Source: Seminavis robusta (taxonomy: Eukaryota > Bacillariophyta > Bacillariophyceae > Naviculales > Naviculaceae). Taken from it: a DNA stretch of 21,422 nt. The translations under genes were made by a program, and so were the position numbers. Where the stretch lies: positions 1 to 21,422 of the forward strand of contig CAICTM010001861.1 in NCBI GenBank assembly GCA_903772945.1, read 5' to 3'. This document shows positions 1-8,445 of this stretch, in pieces (position 1 is the first letter of the stretch; the number at the start of each line of letters is the position of its first letter). The notes under the pieces were generated by a model that saw only the letters and a program-made list of their open reading frames with translations, made no database searches and was not told where the DNA came from.

Positions 1-1700
1 GCCAGCATTTTATGGGAATAGTGATGCGTGATGGTGGCGGCCTGGATTCGAAGATAGCGCAACATGGCGTCGACTTCCATCGACCGAGGATGGCGGATGG
101 CATCAGAGTCCACATGGGCGCAGAGGAGAGCAGTGGCGCCGCCCGGACGGAGGTAGCGAGCGGACACTTTCATGTGGAAAGATTCCGGTGGTCCGTTCGA
201 GCCGCTTTGCGGCAGCCCGAAGGGCATCGGTGATGATGTTGGGCTTGACGTGTACCATTTCTACGGACGGAGTTGTAGTGTTTGTAGAGTGGGCGTGGAG
301 GCGCGGTCCTCCAAGGGGTGTTGAGCGTGATGTGTGCGGAGCGGATGTGACGGACAGACGGGCGAGGGATTTGACAGGACAAGCCAGGGTCAGCGGTAGC
401 CGGATGACCACCCGACTCGCCTTTGACGGCGTTCTTGGTCAGGAAATCAAGAACCGCGGTGAGGCGACTGTGGTCAGACACGTCATTCAAAGAGATCTTT
501 CAGCGGATGACTTGGAAGCGACCGGCGATGGTGAAGGTGATGTCCTCGAGGAGAAAGGCCTGGCTCCGGGCCTCAGGTTACTGGCGTCGAGGTATTCAGC
601 GGCGGAGGAGCCAGAAGAGTCGCAGATGCAGAGGTCACCGATGTGTGTTGGTTGACTGTTCCACGGACGGGGTCAAGTAGTCGAGAGCGTGAGCTTTCTT
701 GGAGGATGGAGATGTTGGCAGGGTAGGCCCGGTCGGGAGTCCGTCGCCGTCATGGAGTCCTTTGTAGTAACAGTGAGTATGGGATGGAGCATTTCCGTCG
801 GACCGAGTCGGGGATAGGCCTGGTCCAAGTGGAATATCCCCTCGCCGACCGCGGAGAGGGCTTTGACCACTGTGTCATCTCGGACATCGTTCGACACGCG
901 TTGTTGTGGGCGAAGGCGAGGAGTGTAGCAGATACGGAACTCGTGGCTCACGGATATCACGTAGGGTTGTCGTGGACCTTGTGGCGATGACAGAAGTCAC
1001 ACCAGCGCCCGGAGGTGCGGTTCCGGCCTGAGCGTCTTGGAGAACGATGCTGTTGTGAGGCAACTTGCAGCGAAGTGCGGAGAGTAGACTGGAATGTGAT
1101 CTCGGGTTGCGCGTCCAACCCCTTCCAGGGTAGTGCTGCGGATAGCTGCTGCTAAAGTGGGACAGGAGTTCGGCATGGTGAGATGTTGAGACGAGAAGTG
1201 TCGTCGGCCATGACGTTAACTGGTCCTGGGATTACGACAGAGGGCAAAACCGGTGTGTTGCGTTGTGAGACCAGGCGAGTTGCAGAGGAAGGCGCTGTCC
1301 ATCAAGGGAGAGCAACCTTGGCCACCCGGGTGACAGCCGTGGTGTTGTCCGAGAGTGTGTAGAGGGTTAGCGTAGCGGCGTCATGACGGTCGGCGAGGAG
1401 AGCTTGTTGAGCCAGAATGCCACGTGTTCAGGTCGCTGTTGGTATGTAGCACAGAGAGGTTTGCGGCGAGACTAGATCGCGTTGTATGTCGTCCGGGAAA
1501 GGCTCCCTCCATAGGTATCCTTGGACCAGTGGAGTCGAAGTAGAAACCACCCATACCGGCCTTGGCGGCGTCAGTGGTCCCCGAAGTAGAAGGGTCCTGA
1601 CCACGGTGCCTACACCTTCCAGGCGGGAACCTACGACAAGTTCCTCCCGCCTGCTCAGGCGCCTGCTACTATCGCAGAGATCCTCCTTCACGCGGAACTC
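1..1700 (-). mobile_element. Decayed tyrosine-recombinase retroelement (RNase H and recombinase remains, DIRS-like)
   Basis: Read right to left on the minus strand, several short stretches in different frames line up in the order of a reverse-transcriptase/RNase H plus tyrosine-recombinase polyprotein. About 1573-1520 encodes TDAAKAGMGGFYFDSTG, about 1520-1460 encodes YLWREPFPDDIQRDLVSPQ, about 1352-1306 encodes SDNTTAVTRVAK and about 1220-1188 encodes NVMADDTSR, all typical of the RNase H part. About 890-815 encodes DDTVVKALSAVGEGI, like a recombinase core-binding domain. About 160-104 encodes YLRPGGATALL and 72-39 encodes DAMLRYLRIQA, like the recombinase Arg and Tyr boxes. Frame changes and stops separate the blocks, and the usual GRW of the last box (encoded near 85) lies in a different frame from the following DAMLRYL. 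The copy is therefore dead. The reverse-transcriptase palm that should lie right of 1700 is not recognisable, and the left end is outside the window. Assignment rests on remembered family patterns. Confidence 0.68.
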
Positions 1701-2029
1701 TACGAGGACTAACCTCCCTTAGTCCAAATCTCCAGAGAGACCTTGCCTCCTCTCGGTCTCTCCGGATTTTCCCACCCCGCTACGCTCCCACCCTGTTCTG
1801 CCTTTGGCTATTTGGGTTGGCCGAATGTCGCACAATCACGCGGGACTCACATCCCGCGGGACTGCCTCATTCGTGCCTTGGTTCCCGCTCGCGATTCTAG
1901 CAATCACGAGCGGCACCCCTGGGTTGCGGAGACGGTCGGCTCAGTAAATGGCCGAGTCTCTCCACCACCCTACACTACTCAACTAGTCGTGCAGTGCTGC
2001 TCTAGGCGAGCGCCGCTTGTCGGCGCTCG
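1620..2029. repeat. Run of seven consecutive stem-loops
   Basis: Seven inverted repeats follow one another. (1) 1620-1653, arms CAGGCGGGAAC / GTTCC-TCCCGCCTG. (2) 1706-1725, GGACTAA, loop CCTCCC, TTAGTCC, perfect. (3) 1731-1766, TCCaGAGAGACC / GGTCTCTCcGGA, 12-base arms with one mismatch. (4) 1839-1858, CGCGGGA, loop CTCACA, TCCCGCG, perfect. (5) 1885-1913, CCGCTCGcGATT / AATCaCGAGCGG, one mismatch, 5-base loop. (6) 1929-1960, GAGAC-gg-TCGGC / GCCGAGTCTC, with a 2-base bulge. (7) 2007-2029, CGAGCGCCG, loop CTTGT, CGGCGCTCG, perfect. A perfect 10-base palindrome CAGGCGCCTG sits at 1656-1665. The arms differ in sequence, so this is not a tandem repeat; what recurs is the shape. The run begins where recognisable retroelement coding stops and ends about 160 bases before the DHQS-II start codon. 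It could be a structured terminal region of the element or of another element inserted into it. The function is unknown. Confidence 0.75.
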
Positions 2030-2189
2030 GTGTGCGTTGATGGCCCGTTTGGACGGGAGTACGGTAGGGTTAAAATTAATGAGTGGATCTTTACGGTAGG
2101 ATCTTTGGGTGTCCGTTGTTTTCCAATCTTGAAGGACTTTGCCTCGTGGCTATCACCCAATTGACTGTCACTCATCAAGGACAACGAAG
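2030..2189 (+). promoter_or_regulatory. Upstream region of the DHQS-II gene
   Basis: These 160 bases separate the last stem-loop from the ATG at 2190 and must hold the core promoter and 5' leader unless transcription starts within the stem-loop run. TACGGTA occurs twice, at 2060-2066 and 2092-2098; the same heptamer or its reverse complement recurs in other non-coding stretches of the window. An AT-rich stretch (TAAAATTAAT) lies at 2071-2080. I see no clear TATA box. Confidence 0.3.
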
Positions 2190-3641
2190 ATGAGTCGATG
2201 GATACAACTATTGATTCCATCACTGTTGGCACTACTAGTAGCAGACACAGCTGCCGCTCTCAGCCCGAATATTGGTACTGTCACGGCATTGTTTCATCAC
2301 AGATCACAGCTGGATGCTACCATTAGCAGCAATACGGGTGGTGATCCAAGCAAGGGTGATGTCAGTGTCAGTGGCAGTGGCAATGCCATGCAGATTTGGT
2401 GCGATTGGCGCAGATCGTCATTGGATGACTCGGATGTACATCGTTCCTATATGGATCAGTGCGATGCTCTGATCGTTGACAAGGACGACATCAACAATAA
2501 TGATCACAACAATCATCACCCCGCCATTGTGTATTACGTGGACAAGACGGATGATCCCTATTCGGACAGACTGATATCCAACAACAGTCTGGTGGGAATC
2601 ATGGTGAATATCACCACCGAACAAGGCCAACAAAAGGCTCTCCAAGCTATTGGATCTGTGGACTGGATTCTGGCATATACGGGTACCGAATCTATCATCA
2701 AAAACGAGAGCAACGATAGTAATGATCACAATTGGCGCATGATTCCTGCTGAAAACTTGATTGGAGCCGCCGCTCAAACGAGCACCAAGATTGCATTTTG
2801 TGTCGACCGGACATCCGATGTGGTGGGCTTGTCACAGGCACTCCAGCTGGGAGTCGATGCCTTGTGTCTAAACAGCAAAACAGCGGTATCCACAGAACTA
2901 TGGGAGGCCGTCCACCAAGCGCAAAAGCAACGGCGACAACAGCAACAACAACAATCAGCCAGTACTACTAGCAGCAAAAAAACAGCAGACACAGAACCAT
3001 CCATAGTACCAGGAGTTTGCTGGCGCATGCCTCTCCAAAAAAGTAATAGTGTCATTGCCGACCGCGTCTGCGTGGACTTGGTGCGCAACTTAACTCCCAC
3101 CGAAGGCAGTTGGATTGGCTCGTCCTCCAAAATGATGGCACTGGTGCTGAGCGAAGCGGCGACATCTTCCTTTGTGCCATCTCGACCCTTTCGTGTCAAT
3201 GCCGGACCGGTCCATTCCTATATCGCCATGGCCAACGACGACAATGGCAGTAGTGCTACTAGTACCAAGTATCTGTGTGAATTGCAAGCCGGAGATCACG
3301 TGCTAGTGTACGACTGTGCGACGGGCCAAGAACGAGCCGTGGCCGTGGGGCGACTGAAAATAGAAGTTCGTCCTTGTGTGCTGGTCGGGCTGCTACTGGA
3401 ACAACTCCAGCAAGAAGAAGAGAAACCAGGTCAAATCTTTTTGCAACAAGCCGAAACCGTGCGGTTGGGTCAAGAAGGAGGCGGCCATGTCCGAGTGACA
3501 GACTTGGAAGTGGCTTCGACATCCAACCGCAACGATGTGACGATGGTGGAGAAGGATCGACAACGTCCCGTCTTGCTCCGTGTCACATCCACTGGAACCC
3601 ACGTGGGTGGCAGGTATACTGGTCAAGTGGACGAAAAGTAA
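2190..3641 (+). CDS. 3-dehydroquinate synthase II family protein (archaeal-type DHQS)
   Basis: A single-exon protein of 483 residues. Archaeal DHQS-II makes 3-dehydroquinate by NAD-dependent oxidative deamination and cyclisation of an amino-dideoxy-ketoheptonate, entering the shikimate pathway by a route different from classical AroB. Family blocks seen, in order: the opening strand QIWCDWRRSS near 68-77; IPAENLIGAAA near 185-195; GSWIGSSSKMMALVLSE near 306-322; SRPFRVNAGPVHSYI near 331-345; YLCELQAGDHVLVYD near 361-375; VGRLKIEVRP near 386-395; QAETVRLG near 420-427. Archaeal members are usually about 330-380 residues. The extra length comes from a hydrophobic N-terminus (LLIPSLLALLVADTAAA), a His/Asn-rich loop and a Gln-rich insertion near 250-256. 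The reading frame is open upstream to 2139 but that codon is TTG; 2190 is the first ATG. The N-terminus looks like a signal peptide, so plastid or secretory targeting is plausible. The enzyme activity is inferred from the family. Confidence 0.88.
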   Translation: MSRWIQLLIPSLLALLVADTAAALSPNIGTVTALFHHRSQLDATISSNTGGDPSKGDVSVSGSGNAMQIWCDWRRSSLDDSDVHRSYMDQCDALIVDKDDINNNDHNNHHPAIVYYVDKTDDPYSDRLISNNSLVGIMVNITTEQGQQKALQAIGSVDWILAYTGTESIIKNESNDSNDHNWRMIPAENLIGAAAQTSTKIAFCVDRTSDVVGLSQALQLGVDALCLNSKTAVSTELWEAVHQAQKQRRQQQQQQSASTTSSKKTADTEPSIVPGVCWRMPLQKSNSVIADRVCVDLVRNLTPTEGSWIGSSSKMMALVLSEAATSSFVPSRPFRVNAGPVHSYIAMANDDNGSSATSTKYLCELQAGDHVLVYDCATGQERAVAVGRLKIEVRPCVLVGLLLEQLQQEEEKPGQIFLQQAETVRLGQEGGGHVRVTDLEVASTSNRNDVTMVEKDRQRPVLLRVTSTGTHVGGRYTGQVDEK

Positions 3642-3689
3642 CTTGCTTATAGCAAAAGGAACTGTAACAACAGCATTGGCTATTTATGA

Positions 3690-4833
3690 TTACAACACCA
3701 AGTCGTCGAACTGTCTCGCAGTGCTCCAAATGGCCCGTCCCTGACGTCCCTTGCGTAGTTGTTGTTCTTCCGTATCAGTCGCCAACAATTCTTGACGTGC
3801 CATTTCATCTTTGGCAATATCAAAATCAATGGCCCCCGTGGTAGCCAACCATTGCTGTAGTTTGTACGTTGGAAAATTGTCGCTCTTTTCCGTCACTGAT
3901 ACCAATCCTTCAAATCCCACCAATCGTCCGACGGCCTTGCCATGTTGAAAGACAATGACCGTGGGCAGGGTCCGAATGTTCAATTTGGAGATGAAAAAGG
4001 GTGCCTTTTCGGCATCAATGCGTAGAAATTTGCAAGTCACATGGGCACGTGCCATTCGTTGTAGATGATGATCCATGACTAGACATTTTTGGAATTCCTT
4101 GTGAAAGAAATGAATGGCGACCCATTCGCTCGAGCCGGTGCATTCCGGCAAGAATTCATCCTGACTAATAGTGCGGTACTGTCCGTGACCCTTGGCAATA
4201 TTTTCGGCATGTTGGACCGACGCTTGTTTCATTTCGAGTAATCGTTTTTGTCGAATCGCCTCCAAGATGGGATCGTCATCTTCTAATAAATCGTCAAATT
4301 CATCGTCACTGTCGTCACTATTTTCTTCCTTATCGACTTGTCGCGCCACCATGGCTCTCAAGTCGTCATGGTCTTGTTGATCTTGTTGTTGCTGTTGTTC
4401 CTGTAATAACTGTTGTTGTCGTTGATTTTCCTTTTGTGAAGCGAGTTGTTGCTGTTGAATCTGGCGATATGCCGCTCCAGTGGGTGCTCGATCGGGATCG
4501 TCAACCTCATTGTTGCCCGTGGCGTGTTTCTCCTTCAACTCGTCCATGGCCTTGGTCAATCGTTTATTCACATTCTCCGCCAAGACTTGTTGCACGTCGC
4601 GTTGTTCGTCGTCCTAATGATAAATAATAATATAATAATTAATAGAAAGAATAAAGATACAATTTTTGTGTGTGTTAGTACTGTACGGTATAATAGCGTG
4701 GAGGTCGCATTGGTTTGGTTTGGGTATATTATCTTACCAAATGCTGAAAGGGGTCTACCATGGGCGCCAATGGATCGGCTGCCACAAACTTGGCAGACTT
4801 GGACCCAGGGGCCGGTTCCTGATGGGATGTCAT
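3690..4833 (-). CDS. TXNDC9: TXNDC9-like thioredoxin-domain protein (two exons)
   Basis: Exon 1 is 4833-4738 (32 codons), the intron 4737-4614 (124 nt, GTAAGA...TTAG, phase 0), exon 2 4613-3690. The product is 339 residues. The start ATG at 4833 follows ACC, a good context. The N-terminal half contains charged helices, a Gln-rich stretch near 84-110 and an acidic stretch near 127-147. The C-terminal half, about 179-288, is a thioredoxin fold: WVAIHFFHKEFQKCLVMD near 196-213, FLRIDAEKAPFF near 228-239, and the cis-proline segment TLPT near 247-250. The redox CxxC is missing; a single Cys (about 209) remains, as is normal for TXNDC9 and phosducin-like proteins. TXNDC9 acts with the CCT chaperonin in folding of actin and tubulin and is cytosolic. 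The gene ends tail-to-tail with DHQS-II, 48 bases between stop codons, and is head-to-head with the TMEM205-like gene. Confidence 0.92.
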
Positions 4834-5132
4834 GGTCGACAAGACAAGAAGAAGCAATAGATACTATAGCAACCTTCTAAAGACACTTGAACAAAAATAA
4901 TGGTCGAGACATGATCGAGATGTGGTTGTGGCATTGGCTCTTTCGTGGCCGAAGCCTGTGGAGGTTGCGCGATCTTTTACACAAGGACGCACAGTGCTTC
5001 TGTAAGAAGAAGATCCAAGCGAGAGAAGACTGAGGAGTGACTGAGTCACGTCCAGATTCTTTCTTCCCTTCTATTCTCCTCCAAGCATGTCGACACAAAC
5101 ATCAGAAGAAGAGCATCAACCAACTTTTAACA
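4834..5132. promoter_or_regulatory. Shared promoter region between TXNDC9 and TMEM205-like genes, with a palindromic bZIP-type site
   Basis: 299 bases separate the two divergent start codons, so both promoters and 5' leaders must fit here. At 5037-5049 the sequence GTGACTGAGTCAC is palindromic around its central base. It contains TGAGTCA, the classic AP-1/GCN4 core, and overlaps an ACGT-type core in TCACGTCC just downstream. The site lies 84 bases before the TMEM205-like ATG. No TATA box is evident. Binding by a bZIP factor is inference from the motif alone. Confidence 0.35.
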
Positions 5133-5825
5133 ATGTCAGACTCGTCCAAGGCAGAGGAACCAACCACCGATGGCACTACTGATAGTTCCAGCCAGACGGC
5201 TCCCACCATGAGCCGGCAATTGGTCCGCGCTGCCGTACTCATGGCCGTCTTGGCCGTCTCCTTCCACCTAACCAGTAGCACGAATACTACTACCAACGAC
5301 AGCAATAAACGACACATGATACTCCTCCTCCACTTGCTATCCTTTTCCTCGTGGTTTGGATGTTCCATTTGGGTTTCCTTTATTGCCGGGATTGTCATGT
5401 TTCAAAATTTACCACGACATGTCTTTGGACGGTTGCAAGCCAAACTCTTTCCGGCCTACTTTTTGTTTTCCGCCGTCATGATGGTGGTGGCATGGGCCAC
5501 GGCACAGGCATTGCAGTGGACGAAGGAATCCTGGATTCCACTCGGCAGCATTCTGGCGACGATATTGGCCAATTTGGTTTTCCTGGAACCCAAAACGACC
5601 GAAGTCATGTTTGCGCGACATGTTGTGGAGCGACGATTGGGAACGGGACACGAAGTGGGAATCATCAAACCCAAAGACCCCAAGGCGGCCAATGATCCCG
5701 AACTCAAAGCACTCTCCAAACAATTTGGAATGCTACACGGGATATCCACACTCATGAATTTGATGGCGCTGGGAGTGGGCTGTTATTGGATCAACTTTCT
5801 GGCATTGCAAATAATGGTGCGGTAG
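5133..5825 (+). CDS. TMEM205: TMEM205-like (DUF4149) membrane protein
   Basis: A single-exon protein of 230 residues. Family blocks are clear: the first conserved helix LLLHLLSFSSWFGCSIWVSFIAG near 64-86 (shown here only to locate it), then IVMFQNLPRHVFGRLQAKLF near 87-106 with the conserved NLPRH and FPAYF segment, VFLEPKTTEVMFARHVVER near 149-167, and KQFGMLHGISTLMN near 199-212. About four to five membrane segments are visible, including a possible extra one near 28-46. Proteins of this family are polytopic; the human member is linked to vesicle trafficking and cisplatin resistance, and plants have related proteins. The biochemical role is not established. The frame stays open upstream to a GTG at 5037, but the first ATG is 5133 (context AACAATGTC), giving an N-terminus rich in Ser/Thr. 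The second half contains a lysine-rich loop near 175-185 before the last helix. Confidence 0.83.
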   Translation: MSDSSKAEEPTTDGTTDSSSQTAPTMSRQLVRAAVLMAVLAVSFHLTSSTNTTTNDSNKRHMILLLHLLSFSSWFGCSIWVSFIAGIVMFQNLPRHVFGRLQAKLFPAYFLFSAVMMVVAWATAQALQWTKESWIPLGSILATILANLVFLEPKTTEVMFARHVVERRLGTGHEVGIIKPKDPKAANDPELKALSKQFGMLHGISTLMNLMALGVGCYWINFLALQIMVR

Positions 5826-6701
5826 ACGATTCAACAACAACAAAAACAATCAGTAACAACAAGCAAGCAAACAGAGAAACTAAACAAAAGAGAGGTTTCA
5901 GAGTTTTGAAGCTGCATATATCACATTGCAGTACAGTAGAATGCAAGATGGTTGAATCAACCTCCAACTGGTAGTTCCCGTGCAAATCACTCATAAACGT
6001 TGGCTACCAGATGCAGAGTCGCAACCTTTTACACGTAGTCTCATCTGAATAAGTCGTATGCAATACTATGGCTACCATAAGGTTGTCTATTACTGTACTT
6101 TATGAAATGTAGGTTTAGTGTGCTGCCTGGCAGCCATGCTGTAGGAGACTCGACTCGACTCTGTCCGGAAGGGCATCCAATGATCACCACGATGTAGACT
6201 CAAACTTCTGGACAATGCCTCAACCAGTTGGCGAATGTTCTGAATGAGTGACAGTCTCTTTTTCACTCCCATGATTTTTTTCTGAAACACCCCAATATTT
6301 CCACAGCCAGATCAGCTGGAGATCAGCTGCACGGGGGATTCATTCCATCAGCGCTGGCTGCCCTTGCCTTTCTCAGTGGTAGCTAATGCTATCCATCATT
6401 ACGAGAACATCTGCAGCTTTCTTGGAACCTTCGTTGGCCAATACTATTTTGGCTTGCAGATCCTCAATGGAGAATTCTGGCATCATACTAGTAGTTCCCA
6501 TGAGGAAGGACTGAAAGATGTCAAGTGTTTTCAAGGACATCCTGTTACCAAGACAGCATTTTGTGAAGTTCGGTTGGCCGGGTGCATGGAGTTGTGGGAG
6601 TTCGGCAGTTTTAAAAGCCCGTGAAGCTGTTAGACCTCCAAATGAAGTGCAGTCCCCGTCCCTCACAGTTCAAAAGATCTCAGAACAACACAAAAGTGGC
6701 C
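5826..6701. other. Intergenic stretch, no supported gene
   Basis: 876 bases between the TMEM205-like stop and the EXD2-type start. It starts with an AC/AA-rich tract after the stop. Small local features are a direct repeat of GATCAGCTG (each containing the palindrome CAGCTG) near 6310-6330 and a triple CGACT near 6151-6165. On the minus strand 6540-6373 encodes a 55-residue ORF beginning at an ATG (MSLKTLDIFQSFLMG...), with no family resemblance that I recognise; it may be chance or a gene remnant. The rightmost part must hold the promoter of the EXD2-type gene. Confidence 0.4.
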
Positions 6702-7853
6702 ATGGCGGTGGCAAAGCCTTCTTCATCGAGTACCCTGTTGTTGTGGGTCGGAGGGACGTGCCTGGTTGCCGTGGCAGTCTCTGCTGTGGCACTTTGGCAA
6801 TCATCCAGCACAAGCACGTCTCGGCGGCCAAGACACTATGACGATGATGATTATGACGACGAGGAAGATGATAATGAAGATGCCATGACGAAATGGCTGC
6901 GAGAAAAGGAGGTTAGACCAAAAATAATTGAAGATGATAATGGAGGAGAGATGCCTCCGCACATGAGACGAGACATTTACAAGGAGAAACGTCGACAAGA
7001 AAAGATTCCACTGCTCGCCATGAAAAAGCCCATGTACGACAATATTCGCATGCTGGATCCTCAGGGCACTGTCCTCTGTACCATTTCCAAAAAAAAGGCC
7101 AACTGGTATGTCAATAAATCCTTGGCCGTGTGGAAAGATGAGGATGACAAAACGACCATCCAGCTCTTGTTCGAACCGAGCCATCGGTCGAATCAAAGCG
7201 ACGACAACAAGAAAGACGAACAAGATGCCTTTTTCAACAAATCCATCAAACAAAACATTTGCGTCGTTTGTGGACACGACCAGTATCATATGCGACACTA
7301 CATTGTCCCCTATGCCTGTCGCGCCTTGTTACCCAACAAGTACAAGAAACACATGGCACACGACGTTGTCATTCTCTGTCCCGACTGTCATTTGGAATGC
7401 AAAAAACAGGCCACCCAACGCCTCAAATACCTCGAAAAGTGCTGTCGAAAAGATCCCAACACGGCCACGCCACACACCACCGATCGGCACCTGTACAAAG
7501 TCAAAAGTTGTGCACTCGCATTGTTGCGATGGCGCAGCAACTTGCCTCCCGATACCATTCAAGAATACGAAACACTGCTGCAACAACATTTCCAGTTGGC
7601 CGATACAACTGTTGTAACGGAGGAACTCCTCCAACAAGCGATACAAGTCGAAGAGAAAATTCCCAATCCACACTATATCCCGCCATCCGAAGTCATTGTC
7701 GAGGCAATGTGCCAAACCGATGAGGATATACAGGCATTCGTCAAGGGGTGGCGAAAGCATTTTGTGCGAACCATGGCGCCAAGGTTTTTGCCCAAGGGAT
7801 GGAATGTAGACAGTAATGTGCAATGCATGAGCACGGAACGAAAGGAGGGGTAG
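6702..7853 (+). CDS. Membrane-anchored EXD2 C-terminal (HNH-like) domain protein without the exonuclease domain
   Basis: A single-exon protein of 383 residues from the ATG at 6702 (context GGCCATGGC). The frame is open further upstream, with another ATG at 6642 in weaker context. Residues about 11-32 form one membrane helix (LLLWVGGTCLVAVAVSAVALW), followed by an acidic run near 46-61. From about 112 to the end the protein follows the C-terminal half of EXD2: MLDPQGTVLCTISKKKANWY, then LLFEPSHRS, then a zinc/HNH-like core with CVVC (187, 190), RHYIVP (His199), AHDVVILCPDCH (His220, Cys226, Cys229, His230), and a helical tail with WRKHFVRTMAP and LPKGW. EXD2 in animals is a 3'-5' DEDD exonuclease with an N-terminal membrane anchor, found at mitochondria and in DNA end resection. 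Here the anchor is joined directly to the C-terminal domain and no DEDD exonuclease motif is present. Nuclease activity and location are inferred. Confidence 0.84.
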   Translation: MAVAKPSSSSTLLLWVGGTCLVAVAVSAVALWQSSSTSTSRRPRHYDDDDYDDEEDDNEDAMTKWLREKEVRPKIIEDDNGGEMPPHMRRDIYKEKRRQEKIPLLAMKKPMYDNIRMLDPQGTVLCTISKKKANWYVNKSLAVWKDEDDKTTIQLLFEPSHRSNQSDDNKKDEQDAFFNKSIKQNICVVCGHDQYHMRHYIVPYACRALLPNKYKKHMAHDVVILCPDCHLECKKQATQRLKYLEKCCRKDPNTATPHTTDRHLYKVKSCALALLRWRSNLPPDTIQEYETLLQQHFQLADTTVVTEELLQQAIQVEEKIPNPHYIPPSEVIVEAMCQTDEDIQAFVKGWRKHFVRTMAPRFLPKGWNVDSNVQCMSTERKEG

Positions 7854-8445
7854 CTACTAGTACTACTAGTTATTCATAGTGTCATTCATAATTCGAATAC
7901 CATTGTCGACATGGCAAGTGCTCACGACCTGCCTCGGTAGATACAGGTACCGTACGGGCGATGATGCCTTGCCACAGTAGTTACGCACCGTTGATGCTGA
8001 TGCAAAATCCAATTCCTGGCAGGGTCTCCTGTCGTGAAAGGAAAAGACGTTTTCTGCCTGGCAAGGCCAACCAAAAGTTAACTGTCATAGTGTAAGCAAA
8101 CACGCGACGATGGGGGCTACATGTGCAGTCTATGGTGCCACTAGCTATGCTCTGCATCAGACGAGTGTCTCCTGAGACGCTTACCAGGTACCGTAGTAGA
8201 AAACACCTGGACTTCACTTTTGAGCCAAACAAGCCGCTTCGCGGGCTTGTAGGTATCCAAGCCTCTGTCCATCGTCCGGGGCCGTCTCGGCTGTTGGCCA
8301 TGTGTTTTTCGGATCTCGACCATGACAAGACAATCGAATCCAACAAAGTAACCCATTCCTCAAAGTAAGATCCAGCTAGCGAGCAAGTAGCACAAAGCAA
8401 GAAGCAGCACACTTCACAATCTATTCCAGTCTATAGCAACCCAAG
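7854..8445. other. Intergenic stretch upstream of NHP2, no supported gene
   Basis: 592 bases. TACCGTA occurs at 7948-7954 and 8189-8195, a motif repeated in other non-coding parts. CTACTAGTACTACTAGT directly after the preceding stop codon (near 7855-7871) is internally repetitive. A minus-strand ORF of about 143 codons (8412-7981) opens only from a GTG, overlaps the NHP2 leader and has no recognisable domain, so I do not call it. The last 100 bases are likely the NHP2 promoter and leader (CAGTCTATAGCAACCCAAG before the ATG). Confidence 0.4.

Noticed and set aside
1620..2029. CRISPR array or integron attC cassette array
   Set aside because: The arms and spacing are not repeated in sequence, and the surroundings are eukaryotic with no associated genes.
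1743..2099. Plus-strand ORF of 118 codons over the stem-loop run
   Set aside because: No ATG-based family signal; the sequence is explained by GC-rich inverted repeats.
2139..2189. Upstream extension of the DHQS-II frame
   Set aside because: It opens from TTG; a nuclear eukaryotic gene should start at ATG, and the ATG at 2190 directly precedes a signal-like leader.
3690..4595. TXNDC9 as a single exon starting at 4595
   Set aside because: That codon is GTG; a clean 124-nt intron joins six more in-frame codons to a 32-codon first exon with a well-placed ATG.
6801..7298. Minus-strand ORF of 165 codons opposite the EXD2-type gene
   Set aside because: The plus strand has the recognised domain; the antisense product is a hydrophobic mirror of its acidic and charged codons.
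7981..8412. Minus-strand ORF of about 143 codons upstream of NHP2
   Set aside because: No ATG at its start, no recognisable domain, and it overlaps the NHP2 promoter and leader.
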